Made by a program: the position numbers and the translations under genes. From NCBI RefSeq assembly GCF_026151205.1, contig NC_087072.1, positions 23,515,603 through 23,579,602 on the forward strand: DNA of 64,000 nucleotides, read 5' to 3'. Numbering within the stretch: the stretch's first letter is position 1; each line of letters begins with the position of its first letter. Below the pieces are notes generated by a model. It was given only the letters and a program-made list of their open reading frames with translations, searched no databases and was not told the origin of the DNA. Positions 1-11,639 of this stretch are shown here, piece after piece. This DNA comes from Bolinopsis microptera. Lineage: Eukaryota; Ctenophora; Tentaculata; Lobata; Bolinopsidae.

Positions 1-61
1 AAGCAATGAATATTGAACACCAACTTTAACATAGTTTCAACCTACTGTCCTCTTCAACTAT

Positions 62-1394
62 TTACAGAATGTTTAGTTCCTTAATCTTTAAAAACAGTTC
101 CATATCAGCCCGTAAATACTGATCAACTTTCTCATCATTCTCCACCGTCAGATGTTTCTTCCAAGTGCCCACTTTTCCCTCCCTTAGGAAGTGTTTCTTA
201 TCATCTCTCATTGCACTCTTCCCAAGAAAACTGGGACACCCTGGCACATAGTTCAGATCTCTCTTCTTCATTTGTGAAAACTTAGAGTTCTCCACAACTT
301 CTCTGACGAGATCGTCTGATATATCCTGGTCCAGGAACTTGAGGACGCTCTTCATGGTTGTGAAGCAGTCTCTAGTGAGGTCCTCGTATGTGACTATGTG
401 GAGAGACGGTACTTGGTCCTGGAAACACCAGTCTCTGATGGAACTGCACCAGTCACCGAACTGTGTCTTTCCTGGGATTTGTAGTTAAGAGTGAGACTTG
501 GGCCATTGAATTGTGATTGGAATCTTATCTTTGTGTTTGGAAAAAGTTTAGCAGTACCCTAACTGTCCACCACTAGATTTAGGGCCTCTTGGATACTGCC
601 AAGTTTTGTTTCTCAATCTTGATTAAAACATACCGACCAATAATCCTTATTCCTTAATATTGCAGTGTCAAGGATCAAGATTGTCGAATTAAACCTGTTT
701 GATCATCTATTTAAAAACTGGCGTATAACTATAAAAGCCTTCTCCTCACCGGTGCAGAACAAGTTGACCATTGCGTTAAGATCCTCACTGTACTCATCAA
801 TCTTGAACAGGGTCATATGATGCTGGAAGGAGACAACCACATCTTTAGGATTCCTGACCAAATAGATAACTTTACATTTCCTAACATCGTCTGGCAGCAA
901 GTGTAATGGCAGATGCTCTTTGAATATTCGGGGAGATTTCAGAGAGTCAATGTAAGGAGTTGGGTATGCACTGTACATGGGAACTTCTGCCTTCAGGAGA
1001 TCCATCAGCATGCTCTTCATCCAGGTGGACCCTGGGAAAATGGGTGAAATATTCTTCTAGATAATGAGATTATATCAGGAGTTTAAATAATTCCTTTGAA
1101 GGGAATATGAAAGCAAATAAATTCATCAACCTAAAGTCCTTACATCTTCAATCTTCATGATCGTGCATTTTAATTTCAAAGGAAACTATGTGAAACCACA
1201 TGTGAAAGTATTTATTATAAACCTGATTTTGGGAAGCTAGCTACGAAAACATCCTCAGTCTGTATCTTTCTCTGCCGTATGTCAACTATTTTATCCTGAT
1301 CTAGGAATGCTGGCAGTACCACTCCATCTTCTGATCTGGTGTGCCAGTATGGGATATCCACTGTCTTGATGGCATGTCGACTCTTGTGCAGCAT
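62..1394 (-). CDS. Cytosolic sulfotransferase (SULT family), complete, three coding exons
   Basis: Transfers sulfonate from PAPS to a hydroxyl or amine of a small acceptor in the cytosol. Coding exons read on the minus strand are 1394-1223, 1031-750 and 471-62. All junctions are GT-AG and in phase, giving 287 aa, close to the usual 285-300. Visible motifs: 5'-phosphosulfate loop SFPKSGSTW at about residues 53-61 (split by intron 1), KEHLP with the likely catalytic His at 97, the 3'-phosphate motif YLVRNPKD at about 114-121, FCTGKTQFGDW matching the family's GKxxYGSW region (split by intron 2), and the C-terminal LREGKVGTW PAPS-binding motif at about 247-255. The start ATG at 1394 was chosen because it is the first Met of the exon and follows a TATA-like box. 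The acceptor cannot be deduced, so no subfamily is assigned. It is antisense to NUDT21 and probably nested in one of its introns. Confidence 0.93.
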
Positions 1395-1441
1395 CGTGAA
1401 CTGAGAACTGAACTCTGGAAAGTAGTGACAGCCACTGTGAT

Positions 1442-1455
1442 CTCTTTATAAATAG
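1442..1455 (-). promoter_or_regulatory. TATA-like box upstream of the sulfotransferase
   Basis: On the minus strand CTATTTATAAAGAG lies about 50 bp upstream of the chosen ATG. The distance suits a TATA box with a short 5' UTR. This is motif recognition only; AT-rich DNA gives such strings by chance. Confidence 0.35.
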
Positions 1456-1763
1456 GAGCTCTTAAATTTGGTGCGTAAATTGGATTGTCTGTACAAACTG
1501 CTGATCACTACAGCTCATCAAAATAATCAAATTAAGAGTGGGCCAAGGTTGGATGAAAATTATGTTGGAATTATAAAAGCCTTGATTCGTAATATATCAC
1601 GCCCTGAAATTAGTTCGTTGTCACTGTCAGGAACTGTTTGATTACATTGCAGGATTGTTAATCTAAGTTTGAACTCTGTTTTAATTTCATATTTTGTATT
1701 GCCGCTGTAGGTTTACTCCAATCAAATCAGCTGTAACCACTGTATTGCAGGATACGCCAGTAA

Positions 1764-2641
<878 letters not shown>

Positions 2642-2773
2642 ATACAATCCTATCTACTTGTAGATCCAATCTACTTTTAGAATGCAGATTGTAGGTGTAG
2701 AGTATTGAAGCGTTTTAACTTCAGACGTAAAGAACTTTTTAATTTGTACGGTTTTTAAATCGTGCTGCGAGTC

Positions 2774-2779
2774 AATAAA
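2774..2779 (+). terminator. Poly(A) signal of NUDT21
   Basis: AATAAA lies 133 bp past the stop codon in an AT-rich 3' UTR. A UGUA-rich context follows (TTTTTGTAAATA, TTTGTACATA), which is the motif this gene's own product binds. Confidence 0.65.
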
Positions 2780-3369
2780 GCTAACCATTGTAATTATTAT
2801 GTCAGATTTTACCATTGGATGTGTGTCTTAAACTTTGGGTTCCCATTTATTTTTAAGTACTACTTTTTTGTTATGTTTTTGTAAATACATATGAATTTAT
2901 TATTTGTACATACTTTTGATGTTAGTAAATTTTTAATTAATTTTATTGCAGTTATTTTTGTTTTGCATAATGATGTCTCATCGGATTGTTAAATTTCAGG
3001 ATGTTGAAATTTTCTTAGGATGTTCATTTTTTTAAAGGATGTTCATATTTTTAATTTGTAAGGATGACCATAATTGAATTTAAACTGACGTATTGTTCTT
3101 GGGAGCTCAAATTGTTATTTTGATTTTATTGAAGTGTTTAAAATAAATCTATAACTCGCTTGTGTGTTACTGCTTACTTTTTTGAGTTACTCAACTTCCC
3201 ATCCTCAGCCTGTGCCAGGGACAATTTTTGACTTTTGTGGTAAATTGCGTACGGCGCGAGAACGTTGCTGAGTAGAGTACTCGCTACAATAAGCGATCAT
3301 GAGAACGTTTTCGTGCGCGCACGAGCGTATTTATTCACATTTCTTAAACTAACTTTTCACATATTTTAG
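2780..3369 (+). promoter_or_regulatory. NUDT21-RPS8 intergenic region and RPS8 leader
   Basis: No coding sequence seen. The first half is T-rich spacer. The stretch from about 3150 to 3330 holds pyrimidine runs and GC-richer DNA that probably contains the RPS8 promoter. It ends in TTTTCACATATTTTAG, a good 3' splice site whose AG (3368-3369) is only two bases before the RPS8 ATG. So the leader is either spliced from an upstream non-coding exon or supplied by spliced-leader trans-splicing. Confidence 0.45.
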
Positions 3370-3371
3370 AC

Positions 3372-3989
3372 ATGGGTATCTCAAGAGATAGTGTGCACAA
3401 GCGCCGGAAGACGGGGGGAAAGAGGCCCATCGTCCGTAAGAAGAGGAAGTTCGAACTTGGACGCCCCGCTGCCAACACTAAGATGGGAACAAAGAGGATC
3501 AGGCCTGTCAGGACCATGGGAGGAAACAAAAAGTTCAGAGCTCTTAGACTCGAAACTGGAAACTTTGCCTGGGCCTCCGAGGGCTCCACCCGCAAAGCTA
3601 GGATTATGGACGTTGTGTACAATGCCTCCAACAACGAACTGGTCAGAACAAAAACTCTTGTAAAGAACTGCATTGTCCAGATCGATGCTACTCCTTTCAG
3701 ACAATGGTACGAAGCTCACTACGGAGTTACTGCTGGACGAAAGAAGAAGAACGAAGACAAGACCACCGTAGAAGAGGTCAAGAAATCTAACCACGTACAG
3801 AGAAAAATCGATGCCAGAAAAGGAGAATGCAAGATCGGACAATTATTAGATGATCAGTTCAACACAGGACGTCTGTATGCTTGTGTCGCTTCCAGACCCG
3901 GCCAATCCGGCCGATGTGATGGTTACATTCTCGAGGGAAGAGAGCTCGAGTTCTACCTTAAGAAGATCAGAATGAAGAAGTCCAAATAA
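3372..3989 (+). CDS. RPS8: 40S ribosomal protein S8 (eS8), complete
   Basis: Structural protein of the small ribosomal subunit (eS8 family). The 205-aa product is near the human length of 208 and begins [18 protein letters not shown], the diagnostic eS8 N-terminus. It continues with [15 protein letters not shown], the internal [20 protein letters not shown] block, and ends with GRADGYILEG-like (here [10 protein letters not shown]) and [10 protein letters not shown]. It is very rich in Lys and Arg, as expected of an rRNA-binding protein. The coding sequence has no intron; codon use is visibly more GC-rich than the surroundings, as for a highly expressed gene. The ATG is fixed by homology. No AATAAA is seen soon after the stop, so a variant poly(A) signal is likely. 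Confidence 0.97.
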   Translation: MGISRDSVHKRRKTGGKRPIVRKKRKFELGRPAANTKMGTKRIRPVRTMGGNKKFRALRLETGNFAWASEGSTRKARIMDVVYNASNNELVRTKTLVKNCIVQIDATPFRQWYEAHYGVTAGRKKKNEDKTTVEEVKKSNHVQRKIDARKGECKIGQLLDDQFNTGRLYACVASRPGQSGRCDGYILEGRELEFYLKKIRMKKSK

Positions 3990-4555
3990 GCTTTTTAAAT
4001 AGTTTTTATTTATTGACTAAAATCGCCGTCTTACTTCAATTGTTTTGATTATTGTAGAACCGGGAAGAAGTCTACTTTGAACTCAATATCATAGCTTACT
4101 GCTCTTGAGCTTGAGCCTTGAATTTCTGGAACGACATCCACTAAAACCCTAAATTTGACAAATAAGATATCACAATACCAGTTGCTGTAGATTAATTGGT
4201 GTTGAATTAGTTTCACTGCTACTTCACATGTCAATTTCATGCTAGTAATACGACACTGCTAACTACATGAAACTGTGAAGTGTCAGCAGTTTTTCATACA
4301 TTGAGTCTAGGATTGCATGAGGTTGCGGACCTGTGACCTGAAAGTTTCTATCGGCTTTAAATGCTGTGTGACTTAGTGTTCAATTTCTACGTGATTGCAT
4401 CAATATTTAATGCTAATTTCATCGCCTGTGTTGAGATTCAGTTGACCGATACAATGAGACAGTAAAAGTTTAGAACAAGTTGAATTTAGCTTCTTAAGTA
4501 ATTCAACATACTAGTCTCCACTGAATATTCTCAACTTTATCTCGTTCTAGTGAAC
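3990..4555 (+). other. RPS8 3' UTR and spacer before TRIQK
   Basis: No coding sequence recognised. It ends with a pyrimidine-rich acceptor TCTCGTTCTAG at 4540-4550, five bases before the TRIQK start codon, so TRIQK also has a spliced or trans-spliced leader. Confidence 0.5.
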
Positions 4556-7500
4556 ATGGGAAGGCAAGACTCCTCTAAGGGGATGCAAGCTCACAAACCA
4601 CCAAGGAAAAGTCAAGCTCCAATGGACATGTATCGTAAACAACTGGGTACGTTTTACATTCACTGTCCTAAGTCTTTTCTTAATCACGACGTCTTATCCG
4701 ATAGTTAAGGTTCAATCTTTATGGAAGGAATTGCTTTCTCCCTAAAATTAGACTGATTAACAATGATAAATGAAAAATGTCGGTATCACAGTGCTGGCAA
4801 GCACGAGCGGTGTCTTTATTTGGGGTATACTATGTACCCCCTTTACTATTGTACCCCCTTTACTATTATACCCCCTTAACTATTATACCCCCTCTACTAT
4901 TATACCCCCTTTGGTACACGTTGGAAGCCTCTTTCGTGCACGCGAAGCGTGCACTCCGGCCGGCGGCCGCCGCCTCCGGCAGGAGTTTTTCAGGCATTAA
5001 GACTCATCGGAAGTCGTTCAGCAGATTTATTTTTAGTTCAAAACATTCTAATTTGATGTCAAAGATGACAGGAATAAAAAATAGTTATGTTGAGATTTCT
5101 AAGAAATTTGCATAAAATACTCGCCAGCACTGTTATACGAAATTCGGTAAAAAACCCAAAATCGCCATATTCAGGTGCCTTAAAAACCATGTTAAAATTG
5201 AGTTAGAGATCTGAAATTTTTCAGGGCGTCCAGACGTTGACCAAATCGACTGCAAAAAAAGTTTCAGGTTTCAGGAGCATCGAGAAATGGGTTTTCTAGA
5301 ACCCCTGTTTTACGATAGATTGTCGTGATACATACATACATATATACATATATTCAGGGATAGACGCTTTGCCAGTCAATTGTAGCCTGTATTTAAGTGT
5401 CCATAGATTCAAAAGTATAAAAGATAGCCATTTCCGACCACAGATCTTGCAAATAATTGTTTACACTTTAGTTTACATTGTTTAAAAAAAATATTTACGT
5501 CATAAACACCCCTTGATGACGTCATCAAGTTAACCGTTTTTAAAACTTGATTTTTGACAAAGTAATAACTTTTAAATTTAATTTTCAACCATTAAGGAGT
5601 AATTTTATTCGAAATCTGAGGAAATTTTCATCTTAGATAATTGTTCAAGCATTCTGAAAATCTACCGGAAAGTTTTTCTAGCTTGCTCCTTCATAAAGAT
5701 ATTCGTCATTGAAGTTTGTGCTTTTTTGAAGAATTATTTTATAAAAACCTTAATTTTACGATTTAGTATTCTCTGGTGTTGGGCCATGCCTTGGGTTGTG
5801 GAGCTCAGTTCTGCTTCCTATAGGTATAAATTGTGCATTAGGCTAGTTTTAAAGTTGAAAATCGAAAAGTTGCACACGTGGGGACACGCCCAAATTGATA
5901 GAAAATTGCTAAAATCACTGAAAATTGCTGTTTTCGTCATTTTCTGTCAACTTTAGAGTGCCGTTGTGATTACAGTTCTTCTTGAATTACTTTGAAACTT
6001 TGCATGCTTATTAGGCTATATATAAAACAATTACATGCAAAAATTTACGGCGATTCAATATTGGATGCGCACACAATACTAGAGTAGCAGAGAGGAGTTG
6101 AGTGTGCACTTCGATGTCCACAATTTCTGACCACACAGGGTCCTTCATTAGGTCGTTCTAAACCAAAATCATCTAGGTACCCAATTTGTGTCGCTAGTCC
6201 TAGAGCTACAGGGCATATTTTCTAAATTGCCCTCAGTCGCGACTGGGGATTTTTGTATTTTGGCCCCTGAAGGTCGTCGAGGCTTCATTTTTAGCTTAAA
6301 ATGACCGCAATGGGCATGTTTATATACAACTTATGAATCAATATATGGTCTAAAATTGTTTGTTTCCGAGATATCTGCAGGTCTTAGAGACTCAAAGTTT
6401 AGCTTAGAATGACCGCAATGCACATGTTTATATTGACACTATAAAGGTCATAAAGGCCCAAAATGCTTACTTTTGGGAAAAATCCAGAAAAACTGATTTT
6501 TACTGGGGCGAGTGAAAAAAATCTACTCTAGAAGCTAATTGAAATCGAGTATGCAGTTTGGTGTCTACAACTTTTCTAGAAACCAGGTCCTTTGTAAGGT
6601 CATTCTGGATCAGAATTGATAAGGTACACAATTTCTATCAGTAGTTCCAACCCTAGGGGGGAAATTTATAAATTACCCTCAGGCGCAAATATATGACTTT
6701 TGTATCTCGGCTTCTGAACGTTGTAGGGGCCTCTCTTTTAGCTCACACTAACTGCAAAGGCCACATTTACATACAAGCTATAAAGCAACAGAGGGTTTAT
6801 AGTGCTAAGTTTTGGAGGTATTCATTAAAAACTGTTTTAACTTTCGTGCATCCTGAAATAGTAACATCAAACATGTACTTAATTTTGGTATCCCGGGCTA
6901 AAAAAGTCTTACAGACACTTTACTTGCAGCACAGCATACTGTTCAGCATGAACACATTCAGATAATATTTATGAAGCAACACAATTCAGTTTCAGAAGCT
7001 CCTTCCAGCTATCTTATATTATCCCCAAATTTATACATCTGACCATCTCTCTTGTTGCTTCCATCTCGTTAAAGCTAAGGCTCGACCGGGACCGCTTTTT
7101 TGGCCGAGACTGGGACTGGGAAAAAGTGCCGGGACCAGGATTAAGACCGGGACCGGGATTAGGGATCGGGATTAAGCCGGGATCCCGGTCTTAGCATAAG
7201 TTGGGCTCTCTCCACTCTCCAGTACTGTTTGGCTATTATAGCTAATCAACTCCAATCCAACCTTATGTAGTAGAATCTACTTCTAGTTTCCTTCAATTCT
7301 GCAAATTCTAGCCCTATCCAGCACACTCACCCTACCTTATGCTATATCCAGCTATCCAGATAGCACAAGCACCCTCAAATTCTAGCTGGAGCCTGGAGGT
7401 AACCTTAATTAGATAAAAACAGATAGAATTTGAGAGTGCTCAACCAACTGAATAAGGATGGATGTAGCCCGAAGTAGCTAGAAGAAGCTAAAATTTGTGG

Positions 7501-10500
7501 GTACCGTTTGCTAGTGTTAGCTGGATAGAGCAGAAAGTAGTCTGAGGTTGCTGGAATTAGTGCTAGAATTTGCAGGTGCTGGTGATAGCTGAACAGAGAA
7601 GGAGTAAGTCTGAGGTTGCTGGATAGGGCTAGAATTTGCATTCAGAATTTGCTAGAAATAGCTGGAAATAGTTGAATGCAGCTGAGTCAGCCGGAAAGAG
7701 CCAGAATAAATTGTTGCTGGTGGTGCTATAAAAGGCAAGAGGTAGCTTAAGTTAAGTTTGCTAGAAAGAGCAGAAGTTGAAGGGGCCAGGCGGCCTTGCA
7801 GTAGTAGCTAAATAGATGTAGCCGAAGTACGTGAAAAGAGCTGGAATTGGTGGTTTCTGCCCACTGATGGAACCTGTATAGAGCAGGAGGTAGCATTCAG
7901 AGGTTGCTAGAAAGAGCTACAATTATTATAGTACGTGTTGGTGGTAGCTGGGTAGAATAGGCATGGCATAGAGGTAGCAGAATTAAAGATAGCTAAAAGT
8001 AGATTCTACTTCATGAAGTGGGATTGAAGTTGATTAGCCATAATAGTCAAACAGTACTGGAGAGAGCCCAACTTGTGGTAGCTATAACGAGATAATTAGA
8101 TGTTCATGTATAAATTTGGGGATTGAGGAAGTAACCAGAGAGATGGTTAGACGTATACATTTGGGGATAATATAAGATAGCTGGAAGGAGCTTCTGAAAC
8201 TGAATTGTGTTGCTTCATAAATATTATCTGAATGTGTTCATGCTGAACAGTATGCTGTGCTGCAAGTAAAGTGTCTGTAAGACTTTTTTAGCCCGGGATA
8301 CCAAAATTAAGTACATGTTTGATGTTACTATTTCAGGATGCACGAAAGTTAAAACAGTTTTTAATGAATACCTCCAAAACTTAGCACTATAAACCCTCTG
8401 TTGCTTTATAGCTTGTATGTAAATGTGGCCTTTGCAGTTAGTGTGAGCTAAAAGAGAGGCCCCTACAACGTTCAGAAGCCGAGATACAAAAGTCATATAT
8501 TTGCGCCTGAGGGTAATTTATAAATTTCCCCCCTAGGGTTGGAACTACTGATAGAAATTGTGTACCTTATCAATTCTGATCCAGAATGACCTTACAAAGG
8601 ACCTGGTTTCTAGAAAAGTTGTAGACACCAAACTGCATACTCGATTTCAATTAGCTTCTAGAGTAGATTTTTTTCACTCGCCCCAGTAAAAATCAGTTTT
8701 TCTGGATTTTTCCCAAAAGTAAGCATTTTGGGCCTTTATGACCTTTATAGTGTCAATATAAACATGTGTATTGCGGTCATTCTAAGCTAAACTTTGAGTC
8801 TCTAAGACCTTCAGAAGCTGAGATACAAATTATTGAAATTTGTGCCTAAGCCTGAGCTTAAAATTAGTTTTTTGCAGATATCTCGGAAACAAACAATTTT
8901 AGACCATATATTGATTCATAAGTTGTATATAAACATGCCCATTGCGGTCATTTTAAGCTAAAGATGAAGCCTCGACGACCTTCAGGGGCCAAAATACAAA
9001 AATCCCCATTCGCGACTGAGGGCAATTTAGAAAATATGCCCTGTAGCACTAGGACTAGCGACACAAATTGGGTACCTAGATGATTTTGGTTTAGAACGAC
9101 CTAATGAAGGACCCTGTGTGGTCAGAAATTGTGGACATCGAAGTGCACACTCAACTCCTCTCTGCTACTAGAGTACAACGTCCGCTCAAATTTTGCACGT
9201 GCGAAAGGTGAGAATTTTGCTCATTCGTGATTTCCAACAAATTCTGCTTTGCAACGACAGTTTAATGTCATTATATATGAATTTAATGCCAACTTGAATG
9301 AGTATTAAGTGGCATATTCAGTCAGTGATCGACCGATATGCTTCCCTAAACACAAGGAAATGTTTTTAAAGGAAAAATTTCGAAATCGTTGAAACTTCCT
9401 CCTTATTAATGAAGATATCAGTTTATATTTCGACTTTATAAAGTACCCTGACATTATAATCAAAAAGAGATGATATTTTACCAAAACCCATAATCATGGG
9501 TAGAGTGGACCGCTGCCAGTGTCTCTCTTTCCCAAACAAAAGGAAATGATATTAATTTGATTGACCGTTCTCAAATGCAAAATGATACCGAGAATGAAAT
9601 CGGTCGCTCGCTTTTCCCATTCATTTACAATTGTAATAGATTAAGAAGAACTACCCAAAGGCAGCTGTACTCGGCAATGAAGATTCAATAAACTTTAGCT
9701 TTACTTGTTCAATAAGTAATAACTACCACCCTTGTCCCTTACTCCGAAATACTAGGTATCGACCCCAACGCAACCCAAAGAGATTTTTACAGCATCTGAT
9801 TGATGTAATCAATCGAAACTTATTTATACAATTCGTAAGCCGTGAATGAATGGGAAAAGCGAGCGACCGATTTCATTCTCGGTATCATTTTGCATTTGAG
9901 AACGGTCAATCAAATTAATATCATTTCCTTTTGTTTGGGAAAGAGAGACACTGGCAGCGGTCCACTCTACCCATGATTATGGGTTTTGGTAACATTTGAT
10001 ATAAATAGAAAAGCTTCAATTTAACGGTGCTGATAAATTTTGATGCGATGTAAATAAGACTTCATTACTGTCGCTCACGCTCAATGGTTGGAATCCTGAT
10101 ACTGAAGTGAATATGTCCTTAGCTTTGTAATAGAGGTAAATCACGTTATATTGAATTACAGGTTTTGATAGTTGAAGGTCTATCATTTTAAGGTAAAAAG
10201 GAGTTCACCGGCAAAAGCAAGAAAGATTCTCAAGTGAGCAAGAACAAAGCCGATGCTAAGAAGAGTGCATTAGGAATAAAGGTCAGTTCTACAATGGAAA
10301 ATCATACTAGTTTTATAGATACGGATTATGGAGATTGACTATATTTGTTCTCAAACGCGACAATAATCCTGGGTTGTGATTGGCCAAAAGTGGAATCTAA
10401 TCGAAAGAAATGTTGTTCAACTCTTCATTTAAGCGTCCAGATTTATAGTTCATATCCTATATCTCGTTTTAACCAGCAAGGTGGGCTGTTTTAAAACTTG

Positions 10501-10843
10501 TTTGGCAAGCAAATCCCACGGTTAGTCTCTTTAAAGGGATATTAGCTGAGGGGAGGGGGTTTCCTAATGATTACGGGGAGGGGGGTGGGGGTTGTTACAA
10601 TATAATCAAAACCTTATTTCTTTCTCTTAATAAATTAAGGGGATCATGGGTCAGGTCAAAAATTCCTCCGCTCCGTCAGCATCTCCGTCCCCCTGCTTTT
10701 TATAAAATGTGAACCTTTAGCAGTGTTGTAATTAAAACATCCCTCAGGATGTTATTCTAATACTGACGTGCGGGGTCGCCTTGTTAGCTATTGTCTACAT
10801 GCTACTTTACTTCTCCATCCAGTACTCTACTGACGATAACTAG
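4556..10843 (+). CDS. TRIQK: TRIQK, triple QxxK/R motif-containing protein, complete, three coding exons
   Basis: Small ER-anchored tail-anchored protein of unknown biochemical role, conserved in animals. Coding exons 4556-4646, 10193-10281 and 10748-10843 join in phase with GT-AG borders (GTACGT, GTCAGT donors) into 91 aa; the human protein has 86. The three QxxK motifs of the name are visible (QAHK, QLGK, QVSK). YRKQLG aligns with human YRKQIG, and KADAKKSALGIK with KAEAKKTAIGIK. Exon 3 supplies the single C-terminal membrane segment (about residues 62-85) with a short DDN tail. Intron 1 is 5.5 kb and carries a tandem repeat, a large foldback and a TIR element; intron 2 is 466 bp. Expression therefore needs efficient splicing across a 3.1-kb inverted repeat. 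Confidence 0.9.
4827..4914 (+). repeat. 17-bp tandem repeat in TRIQK intron 1
   Basis: About five copies of a unit close to ACTATTATACCCCCTTT, with single-base differences between units. Confidence 0.85.
4936..4985. repeat. GC-rich patch with a perfect short hairpin
   Basis: GTGCACGC-GAA-GCGTGCAC at 4936-4954 can form an 8-bp stem with a 3-base loop. It is followed at once by a run of CCGG/GGCC-type words in an otherwise AT-rich intron. Function unknown; it may be the remnant of an element end. Confidence 0.6.
5545..9478 (+). repeat. Dispersed ~0.85-kb repeat, copy A, split by the foldback element
   Basis: 5545-6076 plus 9175-9478 match, on the opposite strand, 33504-32657 as one continuous sequence (copy B). 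No protein recognised. In both copies it is followed by the CCAAAACCC TIR element, so the two may be parts of one larger, older unit. 4990-5544 just upstream is AT-rich and I assign nothing to it. Confidence 0.8.
6077..9174. mobile_element. Large foldback (inverted-repeat) element, non-autonomous
   Basis: The two ends are inverted copies (TAGCAGAGAGGAGTTGAG at the left, its complement at the right). The arms run with near identity for about 0.9 kb: the same 90-codon open stretch occurs at 6693-6965 on plus and 8224-8496 on minus. Weaker inversion continues toward the centre (about 7195-7290 against 7995-8085). The right arm carries about 65 bp missing from the left. The middle (about 7400-7980) is made of degenerate copies of an AGCTGGATAGAGCAG-like word, with a GGGACCGGGA-rich patch at 7085-7200. 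Flanking ACAA (6073-6076, 9175-9178) looks like a 4-bp target duplication; the uninterrupted copy B reads GCAA there. No transposase is visible. Confidence 0.85.
9481..9989. mobile_element. 509-bp TIR element (CCAAAACCC ends), TA target
   Basis: Inverted ends of about 160 bp start CCAAAACCCATAATCATGGG and are flanked by TA on both sides, as for Tc1/mariner-like MITEs. It has no coding capacity. A second copy at 20590-32625 holds the Ty3/gypsy element; the copy here shows the pre-insertion sequence at that point. Confidence 0.8.
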
Positions 10844-10971
10844 AAACTTACGAATACTTGGAAATAACCCGACTAAAGAGACGATAACAGCTTCAAATTT
10901 TATGGGATTAAATATGTGTTATGATGTATTTTTTAGGGTTAGAACAGATTTTGTGAACATTTTTTTGAGTT

Positions 10972-10977
10972 AATAAA
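10972..10977 (+). terminator. Poly(A) signal of TRIQK
   Basis: AATAAA about 130 bp past the TRIQK stop, followed by a T/G-rich stretch. Confidence 0.6.
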
Positions 10978-11639
10978 CGTTTGTAGTTATCTTATTATTT
11001 AATTTTAATGTATGATAAATTTGTAACATTGCCCATGCTTGAATTTTTACAAAGCATGTTTAAGATTTAAATTTGACAGAATTGCATGACTTCATTGAAA
11101 AGTTCAGGATGAGGTTTTTCATAAATTGTAGCAGTTGCTCACACACCACAGACAGTTTGCTAATCTAATATAGTGTCTTGAGAACTGGTAGTTTGTGTAT
11201 TCTAACTGGTATAGAATCTGAGTGTAAATTCCAAATGGTTTAAAAGGCTAGTATAAGCTGTAATCTAAGATAATATTGATGAAAGTTACATTTTCAGTAA
11301 TTCGTGATTCAAAATTATTAGGCATGTGTCAGTTTTCGAAGATTGCACGTATTCAAATTGTAAATATAGTAATAAAACATTTCAATTTCGATAAAGAAAA
11401 TCAACCTCTGAAACAAACAACTTAACTTGTATAACTTATTGTGTCTTTCCCATGATTACTACGATTATGGTAGATAACACAGCGACTAAACCATGACTCA
11501 TCCTGGTTTGGAGGTATTCGCGTTTGATTGTATGTTGTACAGTCCCACGTCAGTCCAATTTTCCGTTAGGTTCGCAGGATTTTTTACAGAAATTGTGAAT
11601 TAGGTATAGTGTATTAGTATAGATATTACTTAAATTTTT
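10978..11639. other. AT-rich spacer
   Basis: No coding sequence, RNA gene or clear repeat recognised. Confidence 0.4.

Noticed and set aside
6693-6965. 90-codon open stretch repeated exactly at 8224-8496 on the other strand
   Set aside because: Identity is explained by the foldback arms, and the peptide has no recognisable domain.
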